Positions 20,559 through 31,600 of a stretch of DNA of 64,000 bases are shown one piece after another; the first letter of the stretch is position 1, and the number at the start of each line of letters is the position of its first letter. The notes beneath the pieces are model-generated. The model was not told the DNA's origin and did no database searches. It saw only the letters and a list, made by a program, of their open reading frames with translations. The stretch comes from Brachionus plicatilis (Eukaryota > Rotifera > Eurotatoria > Ploima > Brachionidae): NCBI GenBank assembly GCA_010279815.1, contig QEOQ01000165.1, positions 677,638 to 741,637 on the forward strand, in the 5' to 3' direction. The translations under genes were made by a program, and so were the position numbers.

Positions 20559-23500
20559 TTTAATATTATACTAATCCCGAGATATCTCACATAGCAAATA
20601 ATATCCATTTTTTCACATTTTTTTGTAACCTTAGTATAACTAATTTCATTATAGTTTTAGTCGACTAAACTAAATTAGTTAAGTTAAGACCCATCAATAA
20701 AGATTTTTCAATTTTTTCAGCAATTTTTATTTTAATTATAGTGTTGGATACGGTCAAGACAAATCGGTCCATTACACGGACGGTTTTTTGCGGTCATTTG
20801 GCCGGTCTAATTTTTGGATCGCCAAAATAAACGGTCTAAAATATACGGACGGTTTGAAAAACGGCCTACGGGTTTGAAATACGGGCGGTCAAAAATATAG
20901 TATTTTTACCCGTATTTTTTAGACTGTTTTAATCACAATTTTATAATAAATTAAATTTTTTGAAAAAAAAACTAACGTTTCGTTACTCGCATATAAAGCT
21001 TTGCTTACCCATATTTTATCAATTTTTTTAACCTAAACTAATTAATGTATCTATTTAAATTAATGAACTTGTTATCCTAAGTCAAATTAGATAACTTGTT
21101 ATTCAATCTTACTTTTCCAACTATTTAAACTCTTCAATAAAATTTGAAAACATATTTCCCTAAAAATAAAAATAATCAAAAGGATTCAACAGCAGATTTC
21201 GAAGAATGTTCTGCATATTCCTCAGCATCAGAAACAGAGGTAGAAGAAACTTCAACTAAAAGACAAAGAACATCCAAAAATTGGAGATTTATTCAAGAAT
21301 TTGAAAGTCATTTAAAAATCAAAAAATCAAGCTTTTTAAATTAGACTTTTTTTTATTGTTTTTTCATAGTAACTTGTCTCTATATTTAAGCATTACGTTT
21401 TAAACTTATAATATTTTTATTTTTATGTTTTTTTATTCTGAAGGAGCATTAGCTCGATACAGATAAACAAACAAATAAAAAGCAGCTATTTAATGAGTAG
21501 AAATTCAAATTCTGAAGATAAAGTTAGACCAAAGAAAAGAAATTGTTTTTCGAAACCTAAATCTACAAAAATTACTCAGCTACTTACAGATACAGTCATT
21601 AGAACAACAAGATCATCTTAAAGATCAAAAAAATAAAAATTAAATTCTAATTTCAATTATTTTACTTTTTTATTGTTAATACATTTTAATATAATTGAAT
21701 TTTACTTAATTTTAAATATTGAACTCAATAAAATCTTACAAATAAATTACTTCTTTCTTTCCTTCTTCATTACACACATTCATTAGCTTAGGTTGACAAA
21801 ATTATTTATTTAAGGAGAGAAATTACTTTTTTTAGATTATGCACTTATATGATTTAAAGAGTAAGGTTTCGGTAATGCAAAACGATTCGATTTTCGACCC
21901 CAAATTCGTAATCTGCATAATGTAAAAACCTCAGAATGCCAATTTCAAGGGGAGATTGAAAAAAAAAATTTCCGCTACAGTGGCTCAATGAGTTTTTTAA
22001 TTGTCAAAAGTATGCTTCGGTCCAATGGGAATATCTTTTGCAAACATATACAAAAAATATAGAAAACACATACCATCTTGTAGAGCAAAAAATTCTCTAC
22101 TAGATAATATTTTTTTTCTTCTAAAAAAAATTTAGTCTCGAGATTTTTTGAAATAAAGCCGAAATTTTACCCATTTTTTTGTTTTTTTTTTGTATCTAGT
22201 CCCAAGGAACCTCCCTGACCCCAAATGAGATATACAAATTCTGAACAAATTGTAGGTTTTACTTTTTCAAAATTTTGATTTTTAAGCCAAATAAATTAGT
22301 TGAAAAAGAGGGTATTTTCAATTTTTATTGAAATCATTAATTTTTTAAAGTTTAGTTTGATTAAACATTATTTTTTGTAATTATTCATTAAATTTTTGTT
22401 TTCATGTTCAAAAATAGTAAAGAAATTTATAAAAAATATAATAAAAATATAAGTTTAAAAATAAGAATTGATCATTATTTTTTATTTCATACAATTTTTC
22501 ATTTTTTATAAAGCTTTAATTATGTGTCTAGTCTTTGAGAGAAATGTTATTTTCCTGCATTGTAACAAAATAAAAAATATAAATATTTTATTAGCCATCA
22601 CAAATAATAAAGAAAAGAATTTTCAAAATAATGAATTAATAACAAGATTTAAATAAAAGTTGTTTTTTTATTTTTGAATCTGGTCAAGATAGGAGTTGCA
22701 TGAAAAATTTGTGATTAAAAAACCTCAAGGTAGTGAAAACCTAAAATTTTTTCAAAAAAATATGAAAATTTTTTTATACTAAAAAGTTTTATTTCCGCAT
22801 TTAAATTTTTAATTTATTTAAAATTTAGAAAATATTTTTATAGATTTTTGTTAGAAAATTTTTTGACGATGGCTTTTGATGAATAAAAAAAACTATAGAA
22901 TAAAGAAAAACCTTATAGTTTAAGAAAACAAAATGTAGCATAAATTAATTTATTTTTTTTAAGTATAACATTTGCAACTATAATTTAAAAAATTGCAGCA
23001 AAGCTAATATTTTTTCTAAAATTACTAAAAAAAATTAAAAATGCCAAAATATAAATTAGAATGGGATTAAGTTAAGGTATTTTACCAATTTACCAATAAT
23101 ACTGGACTTGAAGCATTTTTCAGTAGAAAATATTACCTGTATTTCAGAAATCATTGCTTTCTGACAAGGATATTGCTAAAAATAATTAATTTATAGCTTA
23201 AATAATTTTTTACTTTCTAAATAAATTAGTTCTCAGTAATTAGTCAATTTTTTTTTATTTTTGCTTAATATTTTTTTTATCGTCAATTTTAATTTTAAGT
23301 AGAAAAAAAAATATTGTTTTTCTAAACTTTTTTTAAATTTGCATTTCATAATAAACAAACTTCTGGCTCACGACTAGAGCAATAATATGAAAGCAATGAT
23401 ACTTTTTTAAAAAGTAACAACAAGTACACGTTGTTTAATGATTCCATTAAAAATTCAAAAGTTGCTGATTTTAATTTGTAAAATATCATCTAAATAAAAT

Positions 23501-23915
23501 CTTGATTAATTGAATTTGTAAAATCCTTTTCATTTATTATGCAACTATTATTATGGTCAAGACGCTTTATTACTGCCTTTTCACCAAGGTAGCTTGAAGC
23601 CTTTTTCCAGCCTTTTTCCAGCCTTTTTCACTACAATAAGAATGTTCAAAAATTTAAATAAAAATATTTCAGTATGAAACTAATGAAGTTTAGCCAACAA
23701 AATTGTTTTTTACATAAACTAATTATTTTTTGGCGTAACTAAATTTTTTTTTAATTTAGTTCTGACAAATTTTATACAATTTTTTTTTGTCAAAAAACCA
23801 ATAAAATTTGACAAATACTAATTTTTAGAAAAATACAGGTAATTATCATCCATTTCTCAGGAACACTTCACATCGAAACATATCAAAAACTGGTCACCGA
23901 CTCTTAAATGTAATG

Positions 23916-24460
23916 AATGCCGGCAAATTGAAGTTCATGATCAAATGTTAATTTCAAATCAAAATTTTTAGTTTTTGATTCAAATAAAATGGTATTTTTT
24001 ATCAATTTTTTAATAATAAATGACTATACTTTATTAAACATTATTTGTTTAATCTATAATTAAATAGAAAATTATATGAATTTTTGTCTGAAGTAAAAAT
24101 AAAATCTTAATCGATATTTTGAAATTTTGCAATTCAAAATTTAACATTGTTTCGCCGTAAAATATTTTAATTAATATTAAAATATCATTTAAAGTCATAA
24201 TTTGGATATCTTAATGTCGATTTTAAATTTGTCTTTAAAATTTTCAAATAAAGATTTTAGAACAATCAATTAAAGCTCAATTAGAAAAAAAAGAATTGTT
24301 TTTTTTTTAATTAAAATAATAAACATCTAATGTTTAATTTAAAAAAACTTTAAAAAAATCTAATTTCATCATTTTTATTAAGATTTGAATCAATTAAATT
24401 TTGATCATTTGATTATGATCATGAACTTCAAGTTGCCATGAATGCCAACTAGAAACTAGA
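23916..24460. repeat. foldback element, TTGAAGTTCATGATC ends
   Basis: GGCAAATTGAAGTTCATGAT at the left is mirrored by GATCATGAACTTCAAGTTGCC at the right, with further matching A/T-rich arm sequence. The family also appears at 46525-47042 (complete) and about 48586-49700, with single ends near 39365-39405 and 54530-54580. Confidence 0.6.
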
Positions 24461-24631
24461 GTTGAAAACGAGGCTAGAGGACAAAGAGGTCGTGGACGTC
24501 CAAGAAAAAGGAAAGTTGAGGATGAGGTAGTTGATTTAAATAAACCAGCAAAAATGAAACCAGATTGTCCACCTAAGGTACGAACCACTTTACAATTTGA
24601 TTTATTTTTTTGGCGTGTGCTAATTCATTAA
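24455..24631 (+). pseudogene. AT-hook coding fragment
   Basis: An open stretch of 58 codons without its own ATG contains RGQRGRGRPRKRKVEDE, a clear AT-hook (GRGRPRKRK), then DLNKPAKMKPDCPPK directly before a GTACGA that could be a splice donor. It may be an exon or a transposon accessory ORF. I could not find its partner exons. Confidence 0.35.
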
Positions 24632-26068
24632 CTAAAATTAATGATTTTTTACCAATTTTACTAGATGAATATAAAAATGACATACATTTCATAAAATTAC
24701 TTAGTTAATTTAAAAATGTGAATTTATTTTAAAAATCAAGTTTGATGCTAGTTTTTTCAATATTTAATTAAATTTGAAAAAAAATAATTTTTTATTTAAC
24801 TTTTTTAAAATTTTTTATATATCCTTTGCCTCTGTATGAACCAAATTGTAATAAGCAAAGAATTATTGAGATCTTAATTAGAAACCAGATTACAGAACTC
24901 ACATTTTTCATCAAAATTCATATCATAATATTCTTAATTATCTAAATATTGTTCTAATTAAAAAAAAAAAAAATCTAATTGTACAAAACATCCCTCTCTG
25001 GCTTAAAAAGATGCCCAAAATCTATTTAAACGTCTATCTGCTGATTTTTAGTTTTTGTAAAGTATAATTATGTTTAATTTATAATTTTAATGCGATTTAG
25101 AAAAATTAACAAGAATAATATCAGTTATGCAAATTTAGGAAAAATAATTTTTTTTAGTAATTTTAGTGAAAAAATAATAAACCGCCTATTTTTTTATACT
25201 CTTGCTATTATTTTTTATTCTTGAATGTATGAAAGTATTCTAAGAGATATATTTTTATTCTAAAGTTCACGAAATTCAAAACTTAGTGCTATCTGAATTT
25301 CACATTTTTGACGCAAAATTCGTAATCTACGCCCTCGAAAACCCCCAAAAAAAAATTTTTTTGAAGGGGGCAAAAAAAAAATTTCTTACACCCAGGGTTC
25401 CAAAAATAGCAAACCCTTTAAAAAGTTGTAGTTCTTTATGACTCAAAATCTCAAAGATAAAACTTAAATATACTAAAAAAATATATATATTCTGAAAGAG
25501 CATTAAATTCTCTACATGCTAATGTAATTTGGAAAAAAAAAGGGCGTGGCGGTTTTTGTTGGCTAAAAAAAGGAAAAAATTCTGTTTTTTCTGGTTTATA
25601 TAGTATCTCCTCCGAACGACTTTTTTTTTTTTTAAATCTAGACAAAATTCTGAACAAATCTATGGTTTTACTTTTTTATTTTATTGCTTTATTTTTCTTA
25701 AAAAATCTCTTTAAATCATGTGATATTTAAGAAATTTGTCAAATTTGAATTCTTTTATTAGAATTTTTAGATTAATAATAAGTTCTGAATTGATATTGTA
25801 GTTTAATAGAGCTTAAATGCTTCAACTTTCAATTTTTTCTAAAACAATAATTTAAGGAGTCAAAACAAGTATTTACAACAGGTAACTAAATTCATTTAAA
25901 AAACCGTGATTTCTGTTGCCGGCATTGAAACAATAACAAAAACTTGTGCCTCAATGTGTATGGCCATGAATGGCAATTCTTTTTTTGGCAAAAAATTTTT
26001 TTTTTTTTTGTATTTTATTTTATTGGGTTATTAATTAACTTTTCTTAAAATACTAGTCATTTTAGATC

Positions 26069-26099
26069 CTGAAGAAGGCCATTTTGGTCGAAACGCGTC
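26069..26099 (+). ncRNA. candidate minimal hammerhead ribozyme motif
   Basis: Reads CTGAAGA (core CUGANGA, 26069-26075), a GGCC/GGTC stem around ATTTT, GAAA (26090-26093) and CGCGTC. This order, with a very short stem III, is the layout of minimal type-I hammerheads known from Penelope-like retroelements. Stem I is weak here and no Penelope reverse transcriptase is visible nearby, so it may be a decayed element end. Confidence 0.4.
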
Positions 26100-26667
26100 A
26101 ATTAATAAAATAATTTCGTTTTTGTAAATTAAAAAATTTTTTATAATATTTTTGGTTTAATATTTGTATTTTGAATAAAAAAATATTTTTTATCTAAATA
26201 ACAAATATTCATTATTTGAATCATCTCGCTGTTCCACAGACAAATGCAACAATTTACATATGAACAAAATATCCTTAAAATATTTATTAACTACATTTTC
26301 AATTTATTTAATAGAATAAGCTTAATTTTATTAAAATTTATCTATTTTTTGACACTTGTTTGCGGAGACACATTTTTTTGCTCCCATCAAATATACCACG
26401 TATAAAAAACAGTATAATTCAAATTTTTAAACAGTACATTCATTGTTTTTTATTTGATCAAATGATAAATATTAAGTATAGACAAAAAATTCGAAATTGC
26501 AAATTGCAAATTTGAAAGGATTACAAGAATACATTTATGAATATACATAATACTTTTTTTTTGTTGACGTAGAAACTTTCATATGTTTGAGACAATAGAA
26601 AAAAAAAATTATTCTTATTATTTCATTTGAAAAATATATAGATAAGTCCATTTGTTTATTCTAAATC

Positions 26668-28990
26668 ATGAATTCGATTTATTTGGGTTTAGCCAGCGCT
26701 ATTTTGTACATACACCTAACAAATGCTTTTGTTCCGCCTGACATTACGAGACGTTTTGAATACAAGCTCAGCTTTAAGGGTCCTCATTTAGTTTTTAAGG
26801 ACGGCAGTGTGCCGTTCTGGCAGCACGGTGGTTCAGCGATACCGTCAAATGATCAAATAAGAATTACACCATCTTTGAGAAGCCAAAAAGGCCGAGTATG
26901 GTGTCAAAACCAGGTGACAAGTCCTGACTGGGAGATTGAGGTGCTTATGAGGGTCAGTGGCCGAGGAAGAGTTGGAGCTGATGGCATGGCTATTTGGTAT
27001 ACAGATAAAATTGGCACTGAAGGTCCTGTATTCGGTTCATCAGATCAATGGAATGGACTTGGTATTTTTCTTGACTCGTTTGACAACGACGCACAAGTGA
27101 TTTTTTTTTATTTTTAATTTCAAAATTTTTTTTTAATTTTTTTTTTAAATTAATTAAAATTCAGAGTTTTTTTAAAGTCCAAAAATAAAGTCCAAGTCAT
27201 AAAAAAAAATTTCGGACTTTTTTCTAAATTCCGAGTCAAAGACTTTTAAATATTTTATTTTCACAAAGTAAAAGTCCTGACTTTTTTTTAAATATTTTTT
27301 TTTAATTTGGAACTTTTAAAAATTTTATTTTTCTTAAACTCCAAGTTCTGAATTTTAAAAAAAAAATTTTTTAAATTTCAAGACTTTTAAATATTTTATT
27401 TTTAAAAAGTCCCAGTCCTGATTTTTTTTTTTTAATTTTCTTTCAAGTCAGAACTTTTAATTTTTAAAGTTTTTTTGTTAAAAAGTTTTCTAAATTCCGA
27501 GCCAAGATTTTTTAAATTTAAAAAAAAAAGTCCGAATAACATGAATTTTTTACCGTTCCGGTAAGTTATCGTGACGGCCTTGCTAAAGTCAAAGTTACTA
27601 AATCTAAATTCTTTTCTTAAAAAAAAAAAAAAATTTAAATTCCGGACCTGGACTTGACTTTTGACAACTCTGAAAAAATTGTATTAAAATTTTTAAAAAT
27701 TTTTCTTAAATTCTTTAAAGCAAAACAACCCCTATGTTTCCGTGATGACAAATGATGGAACTAAGATGTACGACCATCACCGCGACGGAATTACCCAACA
27801 ACTTGCTGGATGTCTTCGAGACTTCAGAAACAAGCCATTTCCAGTGCGTATTAAAGTAGAGTATTACAAACGGGTATTGACTGTTTATTATCATGGAGGC
27901 CTCAGCAATGACTTGTCAAATTATGAGATATGTGCTCGTGTGGAAAATATTGACTTGCCCAAAAATGGACATTTTGGTGTTAGTGCTGCAACTGGTGGTC
28001 TGGCTGATGACCATGACGTACTGGTCTTTTTGACTCACTCATTGATTGACAACTCGGTGCCATCCAGCACACCGTCGACTGAAGAACAAAAAAAATACGA
28101 CAAAGAGTATGAAGAGTTTATGAAACAGCTCGAGTCCGAGAAAGAAAAATTCCGCAAAGACCATCCAGAAAAACAGGAAGAAATTGATGAAAAAAAACTT
28201 GTATTTTTTAATAAAATAAAAAAAAAAATTTTCTAAAATTTTTTCAAGTATGAGCCTGAAACTGACAGACAATTTAGAACTATTCTGGACATACAAAATA
28301 TGATTCAGCAGTCTATTAGATCGTTGGATGGTAAAATTGCAGAAGTTCTGGGAAGACAAGAAAGAGTAGTGTCCTTGCTAGCGACACAATCAGGACAACA
28401 AGCTCAGGGACAGGCACCTAACGCCCAGTTAAATATAGATACTATTAGAAGAGAGGAAGTTAATAATTTGATGAACCAACAAGGAGAATTGGTCAGAACC
28501 ATCAGAGATATATAGTATGGAATTGATTAAATTTTTTTTTTTAAAGTAATTTTGATTTTTTAGTTCATCAGTCTCAGAGGTGCATAGAAAAACAAATTTT
28601 ATTCACGATTCGGCCAGGAATCAACCAAATCCTGTGGCAAGTCAAAATCAAGCGGGACACAATCAGGTCGATCCTGCTGTAATCCAGCAAATAAGTGATG
28701 GTGTCAAAAATTTTAGGTTTGAAATGGCCAATTTACTAAATAGAGTAAACATTTTTTTTTTGAAATTTTTTAATATTAATTTTGTATCATAGAACCAAGT
28801 AAAGTGTCCAGAGACCACTTCGTGTCTGTCTCCCTTTTTCTTCCTAGTGATAATAATTGCACAAAGTTTAATTTTTGTTGTGTATACTTTCGTCAAGTAA
28901 TTTGAATGAGAATGTGCTGAATTTGGAAAAAAAATTAATTTTTGTTTTATTAGAAATAGATCCGAGTCTCAAATGAAGAAGTTTTATTAG
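26668..28990 (+). CDS. LMAN1: ERGIC-53 / LMAN1 cargo lectin
   Basis: Six exons: 26668-27096, 27721-28200, 28249-28514, 28564-28744, 28793-28896 and 28954-28990. All have GT-AG borders and phases that close to 498 residues (human 510). The product is a type-I membrane lectin that carries glycoproteins from ER to Golgi. Visible: signal peptide (1-20), L-type lectin domain (about 21-260) with GADGMAIWYTDK, LDSFDNDA and HFGISAATGGLADDHDV-like HFGVSAATGG, a helical coiled stalk, luminal cysteines C457 and C463, and one membrane span (about 466-485). A short tail ends in KKFY, equivalent to the KKFF cycling signal. Intron 1 (624 bp) holds an AAGTC MITE. The other introns are about 48-57 bp. The 37-nt last exon is essential for the KKFY end. 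Confidence 0.95.
27162..27672. mobile_element. AAGTC-family MITE inside LMAN1 intron 1
   Basis: Starts CAGAGTTTTTTTAAAGTCC and ends GACTTTTGACAACTCTG. The flanks TTAAAATT and AAAAAATT match at six of eight positions, a decayed 8-bp duplication. The interior has many AAAGTCC/GGACTTT units. It accounts for most of the only long intron of this gene. Confidence 0.72.
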
Positions 28991-31118
28991 AGCATTAATC
29001 AAATGTTTTGTCAAATCGTTTAGAAAATAGATGGCAGCTTTAATTTAATGAATATTTCTCAATAATTCCAAAAAATATTTTTTAAATTTTTAATCTAATA
29101 TTTTAGTTATTTGCTTTGTGTCCTTTACTTATCATTTTCTAATTTTGATTTGACTTGTTTAAATAAAAATTTAATTAAAACATACAATTTTTTTAATGCA
29201 AAATTTTGGATTATTATTAAATGGGTATTTATATTAATTAATTGGGTGTAAAAATAAATATTTTTTGAGTATTTGTTTTTCTTCAAAATTATTGCAAAAG
29301 AAATAAAAACTGGGTACATAAAAATTATCGTTGAGTATTATAAAAAAAGATTATTGTGTAGCGTAAAAATTATTAATGGGTATAAGAAAAATTTTTGTTA
29401 AATGTTTGAAAAATTTCCAAAGTGGGCATTTTTCTTTTCTTCTTTTGAGATCCATGGACTTTTTTCTTCGTCTCAACATCGGTTTCCACCTGACTGCTGT
29501 AATATTCTGGCGCCAGCATTTTTTTGTGTAATATATTTATTCATTTATTTACGTAATAATTTTAAATTTCTAATTTTTAATCTAATATTTTAGTTATTTG
29601 CTTTGTGTCATTTACTCATCATTTTCTAATAAATAAATAAATATTTTTTTGGGTATTTATTTTTCACAAGTCTCAAATCAAGTCCAAGTCCGGACTTTTT
29701 TTATGACTTGGACTTAATTTTGAGACTTTTTAACAACTCTGGTTTTTATTTAAATAAGTAACCACTAAGATAAATTAATACTCTAAATGAATTTTTATAC
29801 ACTCATTTGATTTTTTTAGATTTATTATTTATTTATTTGTAAGCTGTACTGAGTTTAAGCTTCTTCAGAATAAAAATAAAAATTAAAGAAGTTAAGTAAA
29901 ATAAAATCAAAAAATAAAAATAAATAAAATGAATAAAGTGTGTAAGAGTAAAATAAACTGGAATTAAAAAATAAATAGATATATTGAAACATGATGAAGC
30001 TTGCAACACGTGTTTACAATGTTGAAACTTAAGGAAATTAACAAAAAAAGGAATAAAAGTAAAATAAAATAAGACAAAATTAATGCATTATAATTTTTTT
30101 TTAAAAAATTTCCTTTAAAATGCTAGTTTTTAATTTCAATAATTTTTATTCAAATTGTTCTTTGCTTTTTATTTTTATTTTTTTTAGACCTCAAATAAAC
30201 ATTTAAATACTTGATTATTTTAATTAACACTCATTCAGTATTTTAAGCACTCAAATTTTTTATCTAATATCCAAATTGATTTTTAGCTAAACAATCAATT
30301 ATATTAATAAATACCTATAGGAGTCTAAAATTTTTAAAAACTAATTTACGAATTGATTTTATTTAATTAATTTTAAGATCGATTCATTTGAATTTTAATT
30401 GTCACAATGATTTTTGTCAAGATTTTTTTCATAAATTTTTAAATCAAATATTGATAATAATTCTTTTAGAAAATCACTTGAAGCCGACCTAATTCCATTT
30501 ATTCCTTAAATTTCTAATTCCAATTTTAAATAAAAAATTAAAAATTGGACAAAATCAGAACTTTTTCTTAAATTCATTGTTTAATTCTAAATTAAATTTA
30601 AATAACATTTCAATTGAAGGACTCTGAAGTAAAATATAGTATATATTAATTTCATTTTTTTATTTCTTAATATATTTCATACTTCAATTTGTCCATAGGA
30701 CTTAAACTTAAACTTAAATAAATAAATAGAATATATTTTTTTTAAATTTCAAATTTTAATTAAAAAAAAAAATTAAATTCTTTAAAAATTTCTTTAATTT
30801 GTACTCATTGATCGGGAGACTAATAAGATTATACAATGGTTCGAATTTTTTCTCAATTTTTTTATTTCAACTGTGTACCAGGTTAGGGTTGTTTAAAGTT
30901 TAAGTCAAAGTCATTAGATTAAAGTATAAATCATAACTTAAATTTTTATATGGTTAAATAAACTCATGTAATAAAATTTTCTAATTTTAAAGATAATTTT
31001 CATTTTTTTAAAAAAATTAATGTTTTTTTATTCAAAATTTTTTTAATATAAATTGAGTAGGATTTTATATTTAGACAAAAGGTAAAATTTATTTAAATAA
31101 AAGTAAACAAAACCAAAG
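28991..31118. other. A/T-rich intergenic region between LMAN1 and tRNA-Trp
   Basis: No gene seen. A 60-bp direct repeat (29084-29143 and 29571-29630, 57 of 60 identical) flanks 427 bp. A left-truncated AAGTC MITE ends CAACTCTG near 29742. A stem-loop tail motif in reverse orientation lies at about 29840-29868. Another AAGTC end starts near 30886. Confidence 0.55.
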
Positions 31119-31191
31119 GACTTCGTGGCGCAATTGGTAGCGCGTCTGACTCCAGATCAGAAGGTTGCGTGTTCGAGTCACGTCGGGGTCA
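31119..31191 (+). tRNA. tRNA-Trp (anticodon CCA)
   Basis: A full cloverleaf: acceptor stem GACTTCG with CGGGGTC, D-arm with TGGCGCAATTGGTAGCGC (A box), anticodon arm TCTGA-CTCCAGA-TCAGA with CCA at 31152-31154, T-arm with GTTCGAGTC (B box), and discriminator A. No intron. A T5 run follows at 31194-31198 as Pol III terminator. It is a standard eukaryotic nuclear tRNA-Trp decoding UGG. Confidence 0.97.
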
Positions 31192-31193
31192 AA

Positions 31194-31198
31194 TTTTT
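31194..31198 (+). terminator. Pol III oligo-T terminator of tRNA-Trp
   Basis: TTTTT begins three bases after the acceptor stem, the usual position and length for Pol III release. Confidence 0.8.
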
Positions 31199-31223
31199 GC
31201 CAAATCAAATTTAGCAAGATCAA

Positions 31224-31600
31224 TTTAAGGTGCATTTAAGGCAAAACTACGTCACTACTCTGGGATTCTAAATTTTTTTACATATTCGTGTTCCCCATGT
31301 ATGATAACCCATGTTTGGTGGTTTTTTTATGTTTCTACCTATTTCAGGTAAAAAGTTATTTAACTTTGAAAAAAGGCGTTTTTTGATGCATAGCAACATT
31401 AAAAACCCTTTTTTCTCCCAAAAATACTCCGATTTGTATATATTTTTTTTTCATTTTCTGATTTTAAATGCTTTAAATTTTATTATTCTTGATTTAAAAA
31501 TAAAAAATATTCTTAATTTACCTGTTTTTTTTTACTTTTAATTACTTAAAATTTAGAATCCCAGAGTAGTGACGTAGTTTTGCCTTAAATGCACCTTAAA
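31224..31600. mobile_element. MITE with perfect 51-bp terminal inverted repeats, TTAA ends
   Basis: The 51-bp arm at 31224-31274 (TTTAAGGTGCATTTAAGGC... to ...GGGATTCTAAATT) is exactly complementary to 31550-31600. TTAA at each end (31225-31228, 31596-31599) is compatible with a piggyBac-type TTAA duplication, although TTAA could also belong to the arm itself. There is no coding capacity. It starts only 33 bp after the tRNA gene. Confidence 0.82.

Larger units (their letters stand above)
17841..20699 (+). mobile_element. hAT-like composite element with perfect 8-bp TSD
   Basis: Terminal repeats TAGTGATGGG at the left and CCCATCAATA at the right (one mismatch), flanked by identical AAGATTTT at 17833-17840 and 20700-20707. 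Subterminal TTTAGTCGACTAAACTAAA-like palindromes occur at both ends. Inside lie a MULE-like MITE (18116-18440), a non-LTR RT fragment (18890-20231) itself split by another hAT-like element (19032-19675), and an AAGTC MITE (20355-20558). No transposase for the outer element is recognisable. Confidence 0.8.
20708..26667. other. 6-kb transposon-rich region upstream of LMAN1
   Basis: No host gene is firmly supported. Recognisable items are a TAGTGTTGGATACGG terminus at 20739 followed by ACGGACGGTTT subrepeats to about 20900; small unrecognised ORFs at 21144-21344 and 21494-21619 (MSRNSNSEDKVRPKKRNCFS); a foldback at 23916-24460; an AT-hook fragment at 24455-24631; copies of a TCTGAACAAAT...GGTTTTACTTTTT repeat at 22240 and 25645; and a hammerhead-like motif at 26069-26099. 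Confidence 0.5.

Noticed and set aside
28039..28359. 106-codon minus-strand frame over LMAN1
   Set aside because: Phe/Leu-rich shadow of the Lys/Glu-rich coiled stalk codons and an A-rich intron on the plus strand.
28793..28905. LMAN1 ending at the TAA just after the membrane span
   Set aside because: A GT donor at 28897 and an acceptor at 28953 restore a tail ending KKFY, matching the family's cytosolic signal, so the shorter end is probably intron retention.
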